Assembly: GCF_024713975.1 (NCBI RefSeq) | Contig: NC_091104.1 | Span: 16,077,580 to 16,141,579 of the forward strand | Direction: 5' to 3' | From: Paralichthys olivaceus | Taxonomy: Eukaryota > Chordata > Actinopteri > Pleuronectiformes > Paralichthyidae | DNA: 64,000 nucleotides | Shown here: in pieces, positions 24,670 to 35,426 of the stretch | Layout: each line of letters opens with the position of its first letter | How positions within the stretch are numbered: the first letter of the stretch is position 1 | The notes under the pieces: model-generated | What the model saw: the letters and a program-made list of their open reading frames with translations, nothing else | What the model was told of the DNA's origin: nothing | The model's database searches: none | Position numbers and translations under genes: made by a program

Positions 24670-26680
24670 GTGATCCTGTAAATCTTTTTATACAAAACAG
24701 TTGTTTTATAGAATATTCAACTGAAAATGGACCCACACCCACTGTACAAATAAAAATGTTGTGGCAACATATTCCGAACAATGCGTCTTAAATTTTAAGT
24801 GGTCTACTGGTGAACACCGAAGGAAGTATAAAATAAGAATTTCCTAGTTTAAAAAAATTTACAAAATCCAGATAAAAGTGTCGTAAACAAACTTCACACC
24901 TTTGCTTCAATGGAAGTCTGTTGCTTGGATACCACTTAAGGCTAGTGAAATATTAGATAAAGTCGCTACAATTTAAACAATGTAAAGCAGTTGTAGTACG
25001 TATATAATGACTTCTCAATAAATCACAGCTGGATGAAATGCAAATGAAGTCAGTCAATGTTCCCATCAGTCACCTTGATAATAGACCAAACTGACACATC
25101 GGGCATTTTCCTCTGACATCACACTCAGTGGGAAGCTCAATAACTGTGATCCAGGTTTATAATTCATCTAAACAGGGAACCTGACAACTGTTTTCATTGC
25201 TTGCAGTAGTTCGTTAAAGTAGATGGTAGATACAAAAGAGGGACATGGGACCTTTACCATTACAATGATACAATGGGAAAGACATTTAATTCCTGAAATA
25301 TCAATGCACCTCTGGGACACAATTGTTAAAGCCTGAAAGTAAAATGCACTGGAATCGAGCTTGAAGTGTTAAATGTTCCATCCTTTGATAAAGTGCTTGT
25401 AACAAACTTTTGTGTTGATATAAACTGTATGAACATTACACAGAATATGTTCCTGTGAGCAGAATGAGACATAATGTTACTGACTTCACCAGAATATTTG
25501 TACGTTCTGCTGAAAAGACACAATGACAGTTAACGTTACATCGCTCGTTTGATTACATCCAGCACATCTTCATCTCAGTCTCCAATGAATGTGTCCAAGA
25601 TGTGCTTTGATATTTAATGATGTCTAAAGCTGATTTGCTGTCAGATATGTTTAACCTTGAAACATTGTCCCATTGGCTTCCAGGTGTTAACTAATAGTCT
25701 TTTCAGTTTCTGATCAGTTAGGACATAGTGAAATTAACAGTTTGTCAGATTCTCTGTGTTTTTATGACTTATAAACCTGGATCACAGCAGAACGACATTA
25801 TTCTGTTCAAAACACCATTTTAGCTTCCTACCCTGAAAGAGGAAAATGGCTGCTGTGTATGGTCTACTTCGTTAACTGAAAGATTTTATATTCATCGAAC
25901 AGTCTCATATTTTCAAATATTCCAATATACTTGGGTATATAATCATAATTCAACTCCATATTCAGTCAACATCTGTGTAAAAGTACTTAGCATGCTAAAC
26001 ATGCTGGCATTGTGGTGTTAACTGTCACACAGTTGGATGAGCACAGATTACACTGCTTTGTGTGTAATGAGGTGATAACAATAATGGATTGGATATAAAA
26101 AAGTGTTTCTCTTCTCTTTGAGTTGTCAATACAAGGCACGAGGGTCGTGGTTCACTACACAAGCGTTTGCTGCCCAGCAGAGCCTAAGTGGATTTAAAAT
26201 TACATTACATGTATTTGCACACTTACAGTACGACGATACGAATTGCAGACGAGCCTTTAAGAGCTTTTGTTGAACATAACTACACCACAAAAATCTATGA
26301 TATGTCCGGTAGCACATTTACAGAGTGGTAGTCTCAGCCAGCTTCAGGGAAGCATCCTAGTTCACATTGTGCACAGTCAGCAAAACAGCACGTATCTAAA
26401 AATGACAAATTACTGCACCTTTGACCCCTTCTTTTATAATTTGGGAGCATAGCCAGCACCAATTACGATGCACAGTAGCTGCTCCAGAAAATCCTCTAAT
26501 GACACAGACATGGGGAAGCAGAATGGGGCGTCTGTTTTGGGAGGAAAAGTTGCTGGTGACCTACTCAACACTGCATCCTGTGAATAGGCCCATGTGTACA
26601 AAGAACTGAGGCCCGGAGTAAATCAACGGCCCCATGAAACAAGTGTGTTGTCTCTCAATAGCGAACTGAATCCTCTTTCT
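24670..26680 (-). other. Likely VASH1 3' UTR and flanking DNA
   Basis: Two kilobases without exons or recognised repeats, directly 3' of the VASH1 stop codon. Mammalian VASH1 also has a long 3' UTR. Confidence 0.35.
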
Positions 26681-29600
26681 TCAGACTCGAATCTGGTATC
26701 CGTTCATGTCTGCAGACGATTTTTGCTCCAAGACCTTCTTCTCTCCAGAGGGGCTGCAACAAACAAACACAATATAGACAAAGACAATGAGGTTTATTCA
26801 CCTTGGAGGGAAGCTGTGACTAATTCACAAGCTACTTCTCCTTTTGCGTTGGAGATCATGAGACGTCTGAAGTCCAAATATGTCCTGGTGACTACAAAGA
26901 TTTCATATCAGTAGTTATTGTGCCTGTATTTTTAGTGAGGAGCTAAAAAATCCAGAGCACATGATTAGTCATACCGTCTCTCAACACGGCTGATCCTGCG
27001 TATGGGGCTGCTTGGTCCTCTGAGGGGTGAACCCATGCTGTTTCTCCTGTCTTTGGTTGGAGAGGGAGGTACAGGCTTTCCTATCTGTGAAAACAGTGCA
27101 CACACAACATTTTAATCACTTTAAAACATTACTCGATGTCCTCACAGTACTGACTGTCAATGGGCGAAATCTGTCGGGTGTCTTTAACGTGATTGTGCCG
27201 AGCACTCAGTGTAAAAGATCAACCTATTGATGGAATAAGTCAGCCACGCACAAGCAGAGCAGAGGCCAGCCATCGCATTAGTTTTAATATCCGCAGCATC
27301 ATGGCTGCCTTCATGTTGTGCATGAGAGGTGATGAGAGAGAAATCGCTCCTCAAATAGCAGATCAGCTCGGTGTCACTGGGCAGAGAAACAGAATGTCAA
27401 AGGAAATTTAATCAGCAGTTAGGAAGGCCGGTCCATCTGCTGAGAGAAAATTAAATTTCTCATCATTGTCTTTAGTCCTGCGGAAGCTCCATTAACTTGT
27501 GTCAGCTGCAAAGTGGAGCTTCAGACAGAAATGTTAAGTAAAAGCTCAACATCTGCTTGATGTTTAAATTGAAATTAGACCAGATCTGCTATTTGCTTCT
27601 GCACTGACATTCTCAATGGAAACTCTTCTGCAAAACGGTATTTTCTGATAACTGTTTATATACATTTTTACAATTTCCCAGTGAATAATGTGTGGACACA
27701 GACAGACATGTTTAGGGGAGTTACATGTTTCGAGGGTAATATTTATGAATTTGGGCAACATGGTACGGATCTAAATAAAAATCTGGATCTATGCTAGTGT
27801 TAATAGGATTTTTTCCAGCTGCCTGGTAACAAATAGGGCTACAAACCTGTTATTAACATTATGTAGTAAAGATAAAGTGGATTTGTTGAGGTATCAACTA
27901 TTAAGATGTATCCTCAATAGTTTCAGAACTATGTCCCACACCAATATGATGGATTTAGTGTGAATTGAAGGTGACCTGTAGGGCCTTGGCTGAGGTATGC
28001 GCTCCACTGTTCTAACTCTTTTCACCACTGTGCTGTACCTTCAGCCTCATGTCCCGAGTGTGTCTCTCCAGCTCCTTCCGCAGCTCGTCCTTGGTCAGCT
28101 TGTCTACATCGAGTATCGAGTGTTTCCACTCTATCTGCTCCACGCTGTGGGGATCGTGGGACACATACTGGCCGATCTTGACCTTGTGGAGCGTGTGCCA
28201 GCAGCCCTTGTAGGCTCCGCCGAATTCCTGCACTAAGTCCATCAGTGTGCGGAACTCCAGGGGCTTGAACATCAGGTCCTCCCTGCGGCTCGTGCCCAGC
28301 GCACCAAAACGTCCCCCGCTGTGAACTCCCAGCACAATGTGGTGGAAGTGGTTCCCTGAGAACTGAGACTTAAAGCTGAGGGGGAAGCGCTCCACACCCG
28401 GCATGTTGTTGGTAAGGTAACTGAAGGTGGGTCAAGGAAATTGTAGGAAACACTAACACAAGACAGTATTCCGATGTTTGTGAGTTGCCAACAAGCAGTT
28501 GTTAAATGCCTATGTCAATATCATAAATTGCTGTGAAAAATCCAATAGGACATTATAATGAGATTAAGATGTTTACAAGTTTACATAATGCAACACTGTT
28601 ACACACACACAACACAATTTAAAGACATAGCATCTGAAACGTCACAACATGATCTGTTGTTGTAAGGATACATCCCCAAAATCACCGCCTCCAGACATTT
28701 GATTGGCAGAGCCTCGCGTGTCATCTCCTTAGCGATGTCCATCAACCTGTGCAGAAAAGTTTGAACAAAAGCGACATGTGAAATAATAATAACCCCAGTG
28801 CACCGGTGATGGTCATGCAAATGATGTGGAGAAACTATTCTTGATCTAATGCAGCCAAACATTTTTTTTTCCATGAGCCAGGGAAAATAAAGTCTGTGAC
28901 ACTAAATCTAATAAAGTGAGGTCAGGGGAAAGCTCCAGTTCTCGGCTGATTGACGTTAGCTCCTGCTCACAAAGCCCAGGAGTAAACCTGAGATACAGCT
29001 GAGCCACATGCATCAGTCATCAGCATCAAGGGCGAAACCATGAGAAAATCAACCGTCAGCGTGTCTTACGCAGTGAGAGGGCGGCTCTTCTTGATTTCAA
29101 AAAACTGTGTTCCCGTGTGATTGTACCTGTAGAACACGGTTAAGGTCATATTACTACAGAGCATTGTGAAGCTGCCTGAGATTAGAGGAAAATCTGCTGC
29201 GTTCAGCGAGGAGAAGAGAAAAAGTCTTTGTGATATTCATAGGTTGTTGGTTAATTATGGATGAACGCTCTGACTGGAAATCAAGCTTTTGCTTAATATA
29301 GAATATTGTATCCACAGTGGCCTACTTTCTGATGTGTGGCCCATATCTATCACAATGTGCTAAAACAGACGGTCAAGGGAATTGATCAAATGTATTACAC
29401 TTCTTCTATTTCAGTGAGAAATGGCTTTTCAACTCAAAATAACATTGTAAAAATCATTCAAATACACAGTTTTCATTGTAAAGGATACTGTAAATCCCTG
29501 ATGTATTTCTGTATGGCTTCCAGGCGTTGTGGGACAGTGGTGGTAGGTTGGTATGTAGGCACACTCGGTACTGGAATCTGTGGGACAGAGGAGCCAAACA

Positions 29601-30455
29601 ACTGCAGAGACATGATACAATCCCAATATTCACTGCAGCTGGAGAATGTCGTCTTGTTTGACCTCTGCGCTCTTTCTCTGCTCGTAACACCACTCATGAG
29701 AAACAACTGAAAGGTACCATTCTTCTGTCTTAAACATAGCGTGTATATCTACAGTGCAGGGCAGACTTGACAAAACATGCTCTGTGTGTTATGACCATAA
29801 TTAGGCTGAGAAACAAGGCACTGAGAAGAGTGCGAAAAACCCTCCACACGATACTCTAGTTCTGATAGTGGAAATGTGAAAGAGAAGTGGTCTGAGGATT
29901 TCAATGGATTATTTGTCATCAAACAAAAGTAATAATCCACATCCAAAATGTAATGGGTTCTTCCCAGACAGAGAACCCATTCCTCCACCAAGTTTGGTTG
30001 GATATTGATTTACTTGTTCTAGTGTTATCCTGCATACAATAACAAGGGGGAATACATGGGGGGGGGGGTGTGTATTTAGATGCACATGACTCTCTGTATG
30101 TGAGTCATGTGGAACATTGCCCTTTAGCATATGGGTGTAAATTAACTTCTAACTTCTGTATGGTTGGTGTGAAGAGCAGAGTTCCTCCTGTCATGTATAA
30201 TCAACAGCAGCTTCACATGCTCCAACACTTTACCTTGGGCAGGTCGGTGGCACCCCGGATCTCCCTCCCCAGAGCTTCGCCACTGGGGTGGATCCGAGCC
30301 ACATGGCGCCACATCCTCTCCCAAGTCTCCTCATCCACCGGGAGCCCTCCCCTGTTCACGTAGAAGGGCACCCCGCCATCCCTCAGCTCTTCTTCGCCCT
30401 CGTCCTCCTGCTCCTCGTCCCTCTCCTCCACCGAGCCCACCGTGGCCTTCAGCAT
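26681..30455 (-). CDS. vash1: Vasohibin-1, tubulin tyrosine carboxypeptidase (7 exons)
   Basis: With its small partner SVBP, vasohibin removes the C-terminal Tyr of alpha-tubulin; VASH1 was first described as an endothelial angiogenesis inhibitor. Exons in transcript order: 30234-30455, 29489-29577, 29070-29126, 28672-28746, 28039-28420, 26975-27084 and 26681-26753; 335 residues in one frame. Family blocks: LRDGGVPFYVNRGGLPVDEE, TWERMWRHVARIHPSG, IRGATDLPK, NHTGTQFFEIKKSRPLT, EALPIKCLEAVILG, FSGNHFHHIVLGV, GALGTSRREDLMFKP, VSHDPHSVEQIEWKHSILDV and the terminal MNGYQIRV. The transglutaminase-like triad Cys-His-Ser (human C169, H204, S221) maps to C140, H175 and S192 with identical spacing. The first in-frame ATG is at 30455; the open frame continues upstream to about 30563 without another ATG. 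That makes the N-terminus about 30 residues shorter than human (365). Tail-to-tail with ANGEL1, as in human. Confidence 0.95.
27965..28012 (+). repeat. Interspersed repeat family R1, 3' end only
   Basis: TGTAGGGCCTTGGCTGAGGT followed by ATGCGCTCCACTGTTCTAAC matches the 3' end of the repeat family seen at 7620, 11515 and 51520. It lies in the VASH1 intron just beside the donor of exon 5. Confidence 0.5.
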
Positions 30456-31240
30456 CCCTCCTCCACAGAGGTCCCGGCACGAAGCTGTCCTGGACTGGAC
30501 CCTTTTTCCACTGGGTGTTAATCTGCCTGCAGGTTTGAGTAGGTCCCCACAACAGATGGCCAACTCATGACACCCAGCAGCTCAGTGGCACCACTGTCTC
30601 ACACAGTCAATGCAGTGAAGGGGAAGGTGATCAGAGCTCACCTCTGTGGCTGAAGCAGGTAAATATGAAACAATGATTTAAAGTGGACCGGTCCTTCTAG
30701 GATTAAAGGCTGACTTTGCATTAACTGTGAAGCACTTTGGTCAAACACGTTAAAAGACAACAGATCCTCCTGTGATCAGCCATTGATATGAACGTGTAGA
30801 TGAAGACATGAAGCTTGTTACAGAGAGGAAACAGTGAATGTTCATCTTCACGCTCGACAGTGTGACGCTATCAGTCTCTAAGAGGATCGACTCTGCAGAC
30901 AACAAAGTCTTAGATATCTCTAATTCCCTGGAACCGTTAGAGGTCATTCACACCGCACATCCCGCAAATCACTGCCCCGGCACAACCCCGCAACACGACA
31001 CCCCCCTGTCCGTCCACCTCATGTCCCGGTTCTTCACCGCGGTGTCTCCCTCCTCGTCGGCCGCTCCATTGTTCATTAGCTGCTCCTCTCCTCGGCTCCA
31101 GCGGCTCGGATCCACAGCGCGGACACTCCCAGAGCCGCGTGTACTGCGCATGCTCCGTGCGCACAGGATGAGCTCACGCGTGACTGATGCTGCATTCAGG
31201 TGCTGCTCTGCTCCGGCTCCACATCCATACATATGAAGTG
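30456..31240 (-). promoter_or_regulatory. VASH1 5' region and CpG-rich putative promoter
   Basis: DNA at about 30940-31210 is GC- and CpG-dense compared with its flanks and contains an NRF1-like half site (CTGCGCATGCTC, about 31145-31156). It lies upstream of VASH1 exon 1 on its strand, so a 5' UTR exon and promoter are likely here. No coding exon is supported, although several frames are open by composition. Confidence 0.4.
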
Positions 31241-32238
31241 CTAAGAAACTAAACCTCCTTATAGTGTTTTAAACAGGGAAGCAGAATCCAGTAGCACCTC
31301 ATTGTCTCCCTGCGATAATAGAAAAGCGGTAAAAACATTCAGTCTTTGCACCGAATGTAATATATTGATGTATATGAATATCTATATATTTTGTTGATAC
31401 TTTATCACTTTTGTTAATGTGAACCTTTATTAATATTACATGTATCTGTTTTTTGTGTTTGTATTGGCTTTAAGTTGTTTTGCAAATGTATCAATAAAGT
31501 TTGCAGCTCTCAAGGGGAAGGAATATGTGTGTGTTAGATTTTATGATAAATCTTACATTATGGGAATATATATTTTACTTACCTAAAAATAAAAACCCTT
31601 AAGCATATATCAAAATTTCAAAATGTATATTGGTGTTGATACTGTAAAATGGGGAACATAAAAGTAGTAGAAATTGAATAAATAACAGTTTCAGGGTATT
31701 TCTTTTGAATATTTTGTCTGTCATTTGTTGACATTGGGCTTGACCTTTAAATATCTACATCTATGAATAAAGGGATGGTCAAACAAAATCAGGTTATTCA
31801 TAGAAAAAAGTTTTTGTCCATAAGTACGCCAGCTTTAATCAGCATTAAACTTAGAGGGTTTGTCCTTATTCATTCGGATTGGTGCTAATTCTGAGCGTAA
31901 TTTACATGAAAAGGTAATATATGTACTATCAGGTAAAACAGCAACATGCTCTGTTCAGTCACATACACTTCAACTAATAATCAGTTCTAGTGTTACAATT
32001 TCTTCTGCACAATGTTTAACATACACATCAGCAATAAATAATTTGCGATGTTGCATTAGTGAACTTAATCTTTGGAGAAGACAGAAGCTATAAATATCTA
32101 CACAACAGTGTTGACCTAAAGTTCCTTGAGGTTTTCTTTCCCACAATAAATTAGCATCTCTGCTCATAGAAATGTGACTAAACATTTGGGGGTTGGGAAA
32201 AAACCAAGACTGATGAGGACATGCATGGAAACAGTTCA
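31241..32238. other. Intergenic between VASH1 promoter and FCF1 3' end
   Basis: AT-rich, no exon or repeat recognised; short open stretches near 31860-32239 do not resemble known proteins. Confidence 0.4.
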
Positions 32239-32244
32239 TTTATT
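32239..32244 (-). terminator. fcf1: Polyadenylation signal of FCF1
   Basis: Minus-strand AATAAA about 190 bases beyond the FCF1 stop codon. Confidence 0.55.
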
Positions 32245-32434
32245 CAAACAAAATGTGTTATATGGTTTACAGCACAAAGTAATGTTCATATACATCAAAC
32301 ACACCCCATTCCATTCTAATCAAATTAAAGTTCAAAACCAATAATAGTATTTGTATCCATATACATAAAAAAAGAAAATATTATTACACAGGAAACTTCA
32401 GTTCATTTACAGGTCCGCCTCAACTGTAGAGATG

Positions 32435-34366
32435 TTAAAATCTTGGAGCACCATAATCGTCTGGCATCCGTTCAATATTATACCTGTATTTAAAAAGAGA
32501 GGGAGGAATAAGTGAGAAAGTTGGATTAAGTATTCACATTTTCTGTAAAAAAAAAAAAAAAAAAACAACACAAAAAATATATGTATGTGGTGTACCTGTG
32601 GTTTGAGATGTACATGATTGGAACTCCAGGGATCTTCCTGACTCGTCTCTTAAGATCTCTGTCCACAGTGGCCAGGATGTAACACTTGTGCTGTGGAAAT
32701 ATTTTTTCCTCAAGTTACACAATGCTGTGAAAAAAAGTATTCACACCCCTGCTCCTGATTTTGTACAGTATAAAAAATAAGAAAACAAAGCTGTTTCTAC
32801 TTCTATTGCACTTATTACAGGATGCGCCACATCTCCAGCCTGATATGTACAACATGCATGCAGGATATGCATTGCCTCTCCAAAGCTTTTAACTGCATTT
32901 GTTGTGTAACATTGAACCATCTGTTGTCTCCAACCAGACCTAGAAATCAACTATAATCCAATACTGTTTAATCACCTTGTATCATACTGCTATTTTTAAT
33001 TCTTCCAACAGTAGACATATCAGGAATTTAATAATATACCCTACTGTGCTTTGTTAATCACTCAGTAAACACTGATATTCAATTACACATAAAGCAACAA
33101 CTTTCCTTTAAACTATTATTACCTGTGTTACCCTTTGGACCAAGCAGTCGTCGGCGTAAGTTCCCTTGTGTGCACATGGCAGGCGCTCAAACCTCGGATC
33201 CTTGGCTATCCTGCAAAAACAAACAAGCGCAAAAGATTTTCACACTTGATTTGATCAATTGATGAGAGAAAAGAAGTGGACATAAATTACATTGGTTAAT
33301 TTCTTTGTAATCAAGCATCTTGTACCTGAGTGCAACTCTATACTTCATTCCAAGCTTTTCAATCTCAGCCATCACACAGTCTGTGATATATGGGATACCT
33401 GGGTAGATTGAAGAGCAAAATAATAAGTGTTGTTATTTAACTAAAATACGCTGAATCATAATGAAAGAAAGATCAACTTCATTACTACTTCCCACTGGAC
33501 GGGAGTACTTACATTTAGCGTAGAGACAATCCATCATCGACTGAACAATGTCCAGTTTGGCCTTGATGGAGAAGTTAATGAAATTGGTGTCGACTAGTAC
33601 GTGGTACGGTGGACCGAGCTGAGTGTTGTACTGGAAGAACAAGCATGATGGGTACTTGGCCCTGCACAAAGAGTTTAAACAAATCAAGGTAAGGAGCATT
33701 TATCCACAACACACCATCTGATTCGAGCGTTTGTGTGACCAACTCACACTTCTCTCTCCTTCAGCTCTGAGGGATCCTTCTTCTTTTTCTCTTTTGCTTT
33801 AGCTCGGTCTTTCTCCTTTCTAAAAACAAACATACAAACAAGGGCTCATGAGGCTTTGATTCACATTCAACGTTGACATTTTATAATTGCTTCATTCCTC
33901 TGGATACAATGTGTTAACGGTGGATTAATAGACTTCATAGTGATGAGGAGGTGGTTAAAGCTGGGGTCTCAATAACAGAGACAAGTTATTAAAACAAACC
34001 AAACTCACATTCTGTTGTCTTTCAGATTGATCATCCGCTTCATGGCAGCGAACTTCTTTGTTTTCTGTTTCCCCTGCGGCAAAAAAAAACAGAATAGCTT
34101 TTAAAACATGAACCACAATCAACAGTTCGTAGTGTTTATTGTTAACGCAGGAGAACAAGTGGTTATAACAGTGTTATTCGTTTATTGTAGCTGACGCTGT
34201 ATGTGTGCTTACGGTTTAGGCTAGGCTAGCTAACTTAGCTCAGTAGTTTACCTGCCAAAGTAGCTTCATTTACTTATTAATAATAAATAAATATTACACA
34301 TCACAGGGCAGCAGCAATAAAGACAGTAATGGATTGGCTGCCAAATCGTTACAGAAGACTTACCAT
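32435..34366 (-). CDS. fcf1: FCF1/Utp24, rRNA-processing PIN-domain endonuclease (8 exons)
   Basis: A nucleolar component of the small-subunit processome; yeast Utp24 is the nuclease linked to early pre-18S rRNA cleavages. Exons in transcript order: 34364-34366 (the ATG alone), 34009-34073, 33748-33819, 33513-33661, 33326-33398, 33123-33210, 32596-32690 and 32435-32483; 197 residues against 198 in human. Sequence: [21 protein letters not shown], a Lys-rich stretch, [98 protein letters not shown], and the terminus [12 protein letters not shown]. The PIN acidic residues are visible in VDTNF, YADDC and TVDRDL. Nearly identical to human. Head-to-head with AREL1. Confidence 0.97.
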
Positions 34367-34800
34367 GGTTTAAATGTGACAAACAAGCCTCATTAGCTTA
34401 GTTACAACTAGCTTCACTTCCCCTCGTGTGTCGATGCGCTCACTGGTGACGCAATCAAAAGTCGACACTTCTTCTGTGTTTTTCCGGCTGCAATGCTAAT
34501 GTTCAGCAGACGAAGGTAGAGACTGTGTTTAATAGCAATGTTTAAATGCAGTTTTATATTCACAGCTTTGCTTTGCGTGCCTGTGCTACTGCAGGCGTCG
34601 TCTTGTTAGCACGCTGCAATGTGGACACTGATAAACGACGAGACTCGGCGACGAGTTCTCTGTAATGTCGCGCGGACATTGTTGGCTAACTTGGTTAGCT
34701 GCTAGCATCGTTCTCTAGTCAAATGTATGCCGTTTCTTATGCTAAGGATGCTAGCTGCCGCTGATATTAGCTTCTAGCTTCACCGAGCGCCCCAGGCGTC
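34367..34800. promoter_or_regulatory. Bidirectional FCF1/AREL1 promoter region
   Basis: This lies between the FCF1 ATG (minus) and the 5' UTR of AREL1 (plus). It is richer in CpG than its flanks and has no TATA box. It contains an ETS-type core (CCGGAAA on the minus strand, 34481-34487) and a CRE-like GTGACGCAAT near 34446. The human genes share the same divergent arrangement. Confidence 0.55.
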
Positions 34801-35426
34801 CACAGACTACATTGTTGTTTTTATTGCATTTTCGGATCCGTTTGAAACCTCGGTCAAGCAAATATTCAGTGACCCTTCGGATGTGTTACTCAGCTGTGTG
34901 GTTGTTCGTGACAGGGACAGCAGCGGGGGACGTTTGGAAACGTTTTGACACCTGAGCGAGGACGTCCACAAAGCTCCTCATCCAGCAGCAGCATCTGGAC
35001 TCGCTGGATGGGATTGATTCATGTTCTTGCTCCCTGACTGACCTGGTTTCTTTGACTTGGTCAGGTAAGCAGAAGGCAGGGTGAGTATTATGACCAAGTT
35101 GTTCATGCATATTTCAGTGATGTGGATTACATGTAATGCTATTCTCCCATCAGCCAACAGTTCTCCAGGGCGACACTTAAATATTCATGCTTTCTTGGCA
35201 GAGCAGTTTACAGTTGAAGCTGCGAGGCTCAATCATTTCCCATCTGCTTGACCAGCGTTCCTCAGTAGACTCCATCTCTTAGAGGTCACAGCATTTTATT
35301 CTGTATCTTCTTCATTTAGCAGTTTTGTCTTGTGTTTTTTCCGCAGGACACTTGAGTAGCTCCCTGGTGCATGGCACTTTTCCTGTGAGCACGGAGGGGT
35401 CTGCGTGACGGTTGAAAGATGGTCTG
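34801..35426 (+). other. arel1: AREL1 5' UTR exons
   Basis: A good donor (GGTCAG|GTAAGC, exon end 35064) and an acceptor (TTTTTCCGCAG, ending 35345) suggest a noncoding first exon ending at 35064. A second exon from 35346 then holds 81 bases of leader before the ATG at 35427. The true 5' end is not visible. Confidence 0.5.

Noticed and set aside
30838-31236. 132-codon plus-strand open frame in the VASH1 upstream CpG-rich DNA
   Set aside because: GC-rich promoter DNA is open in several frames; no homology or splice evidence.
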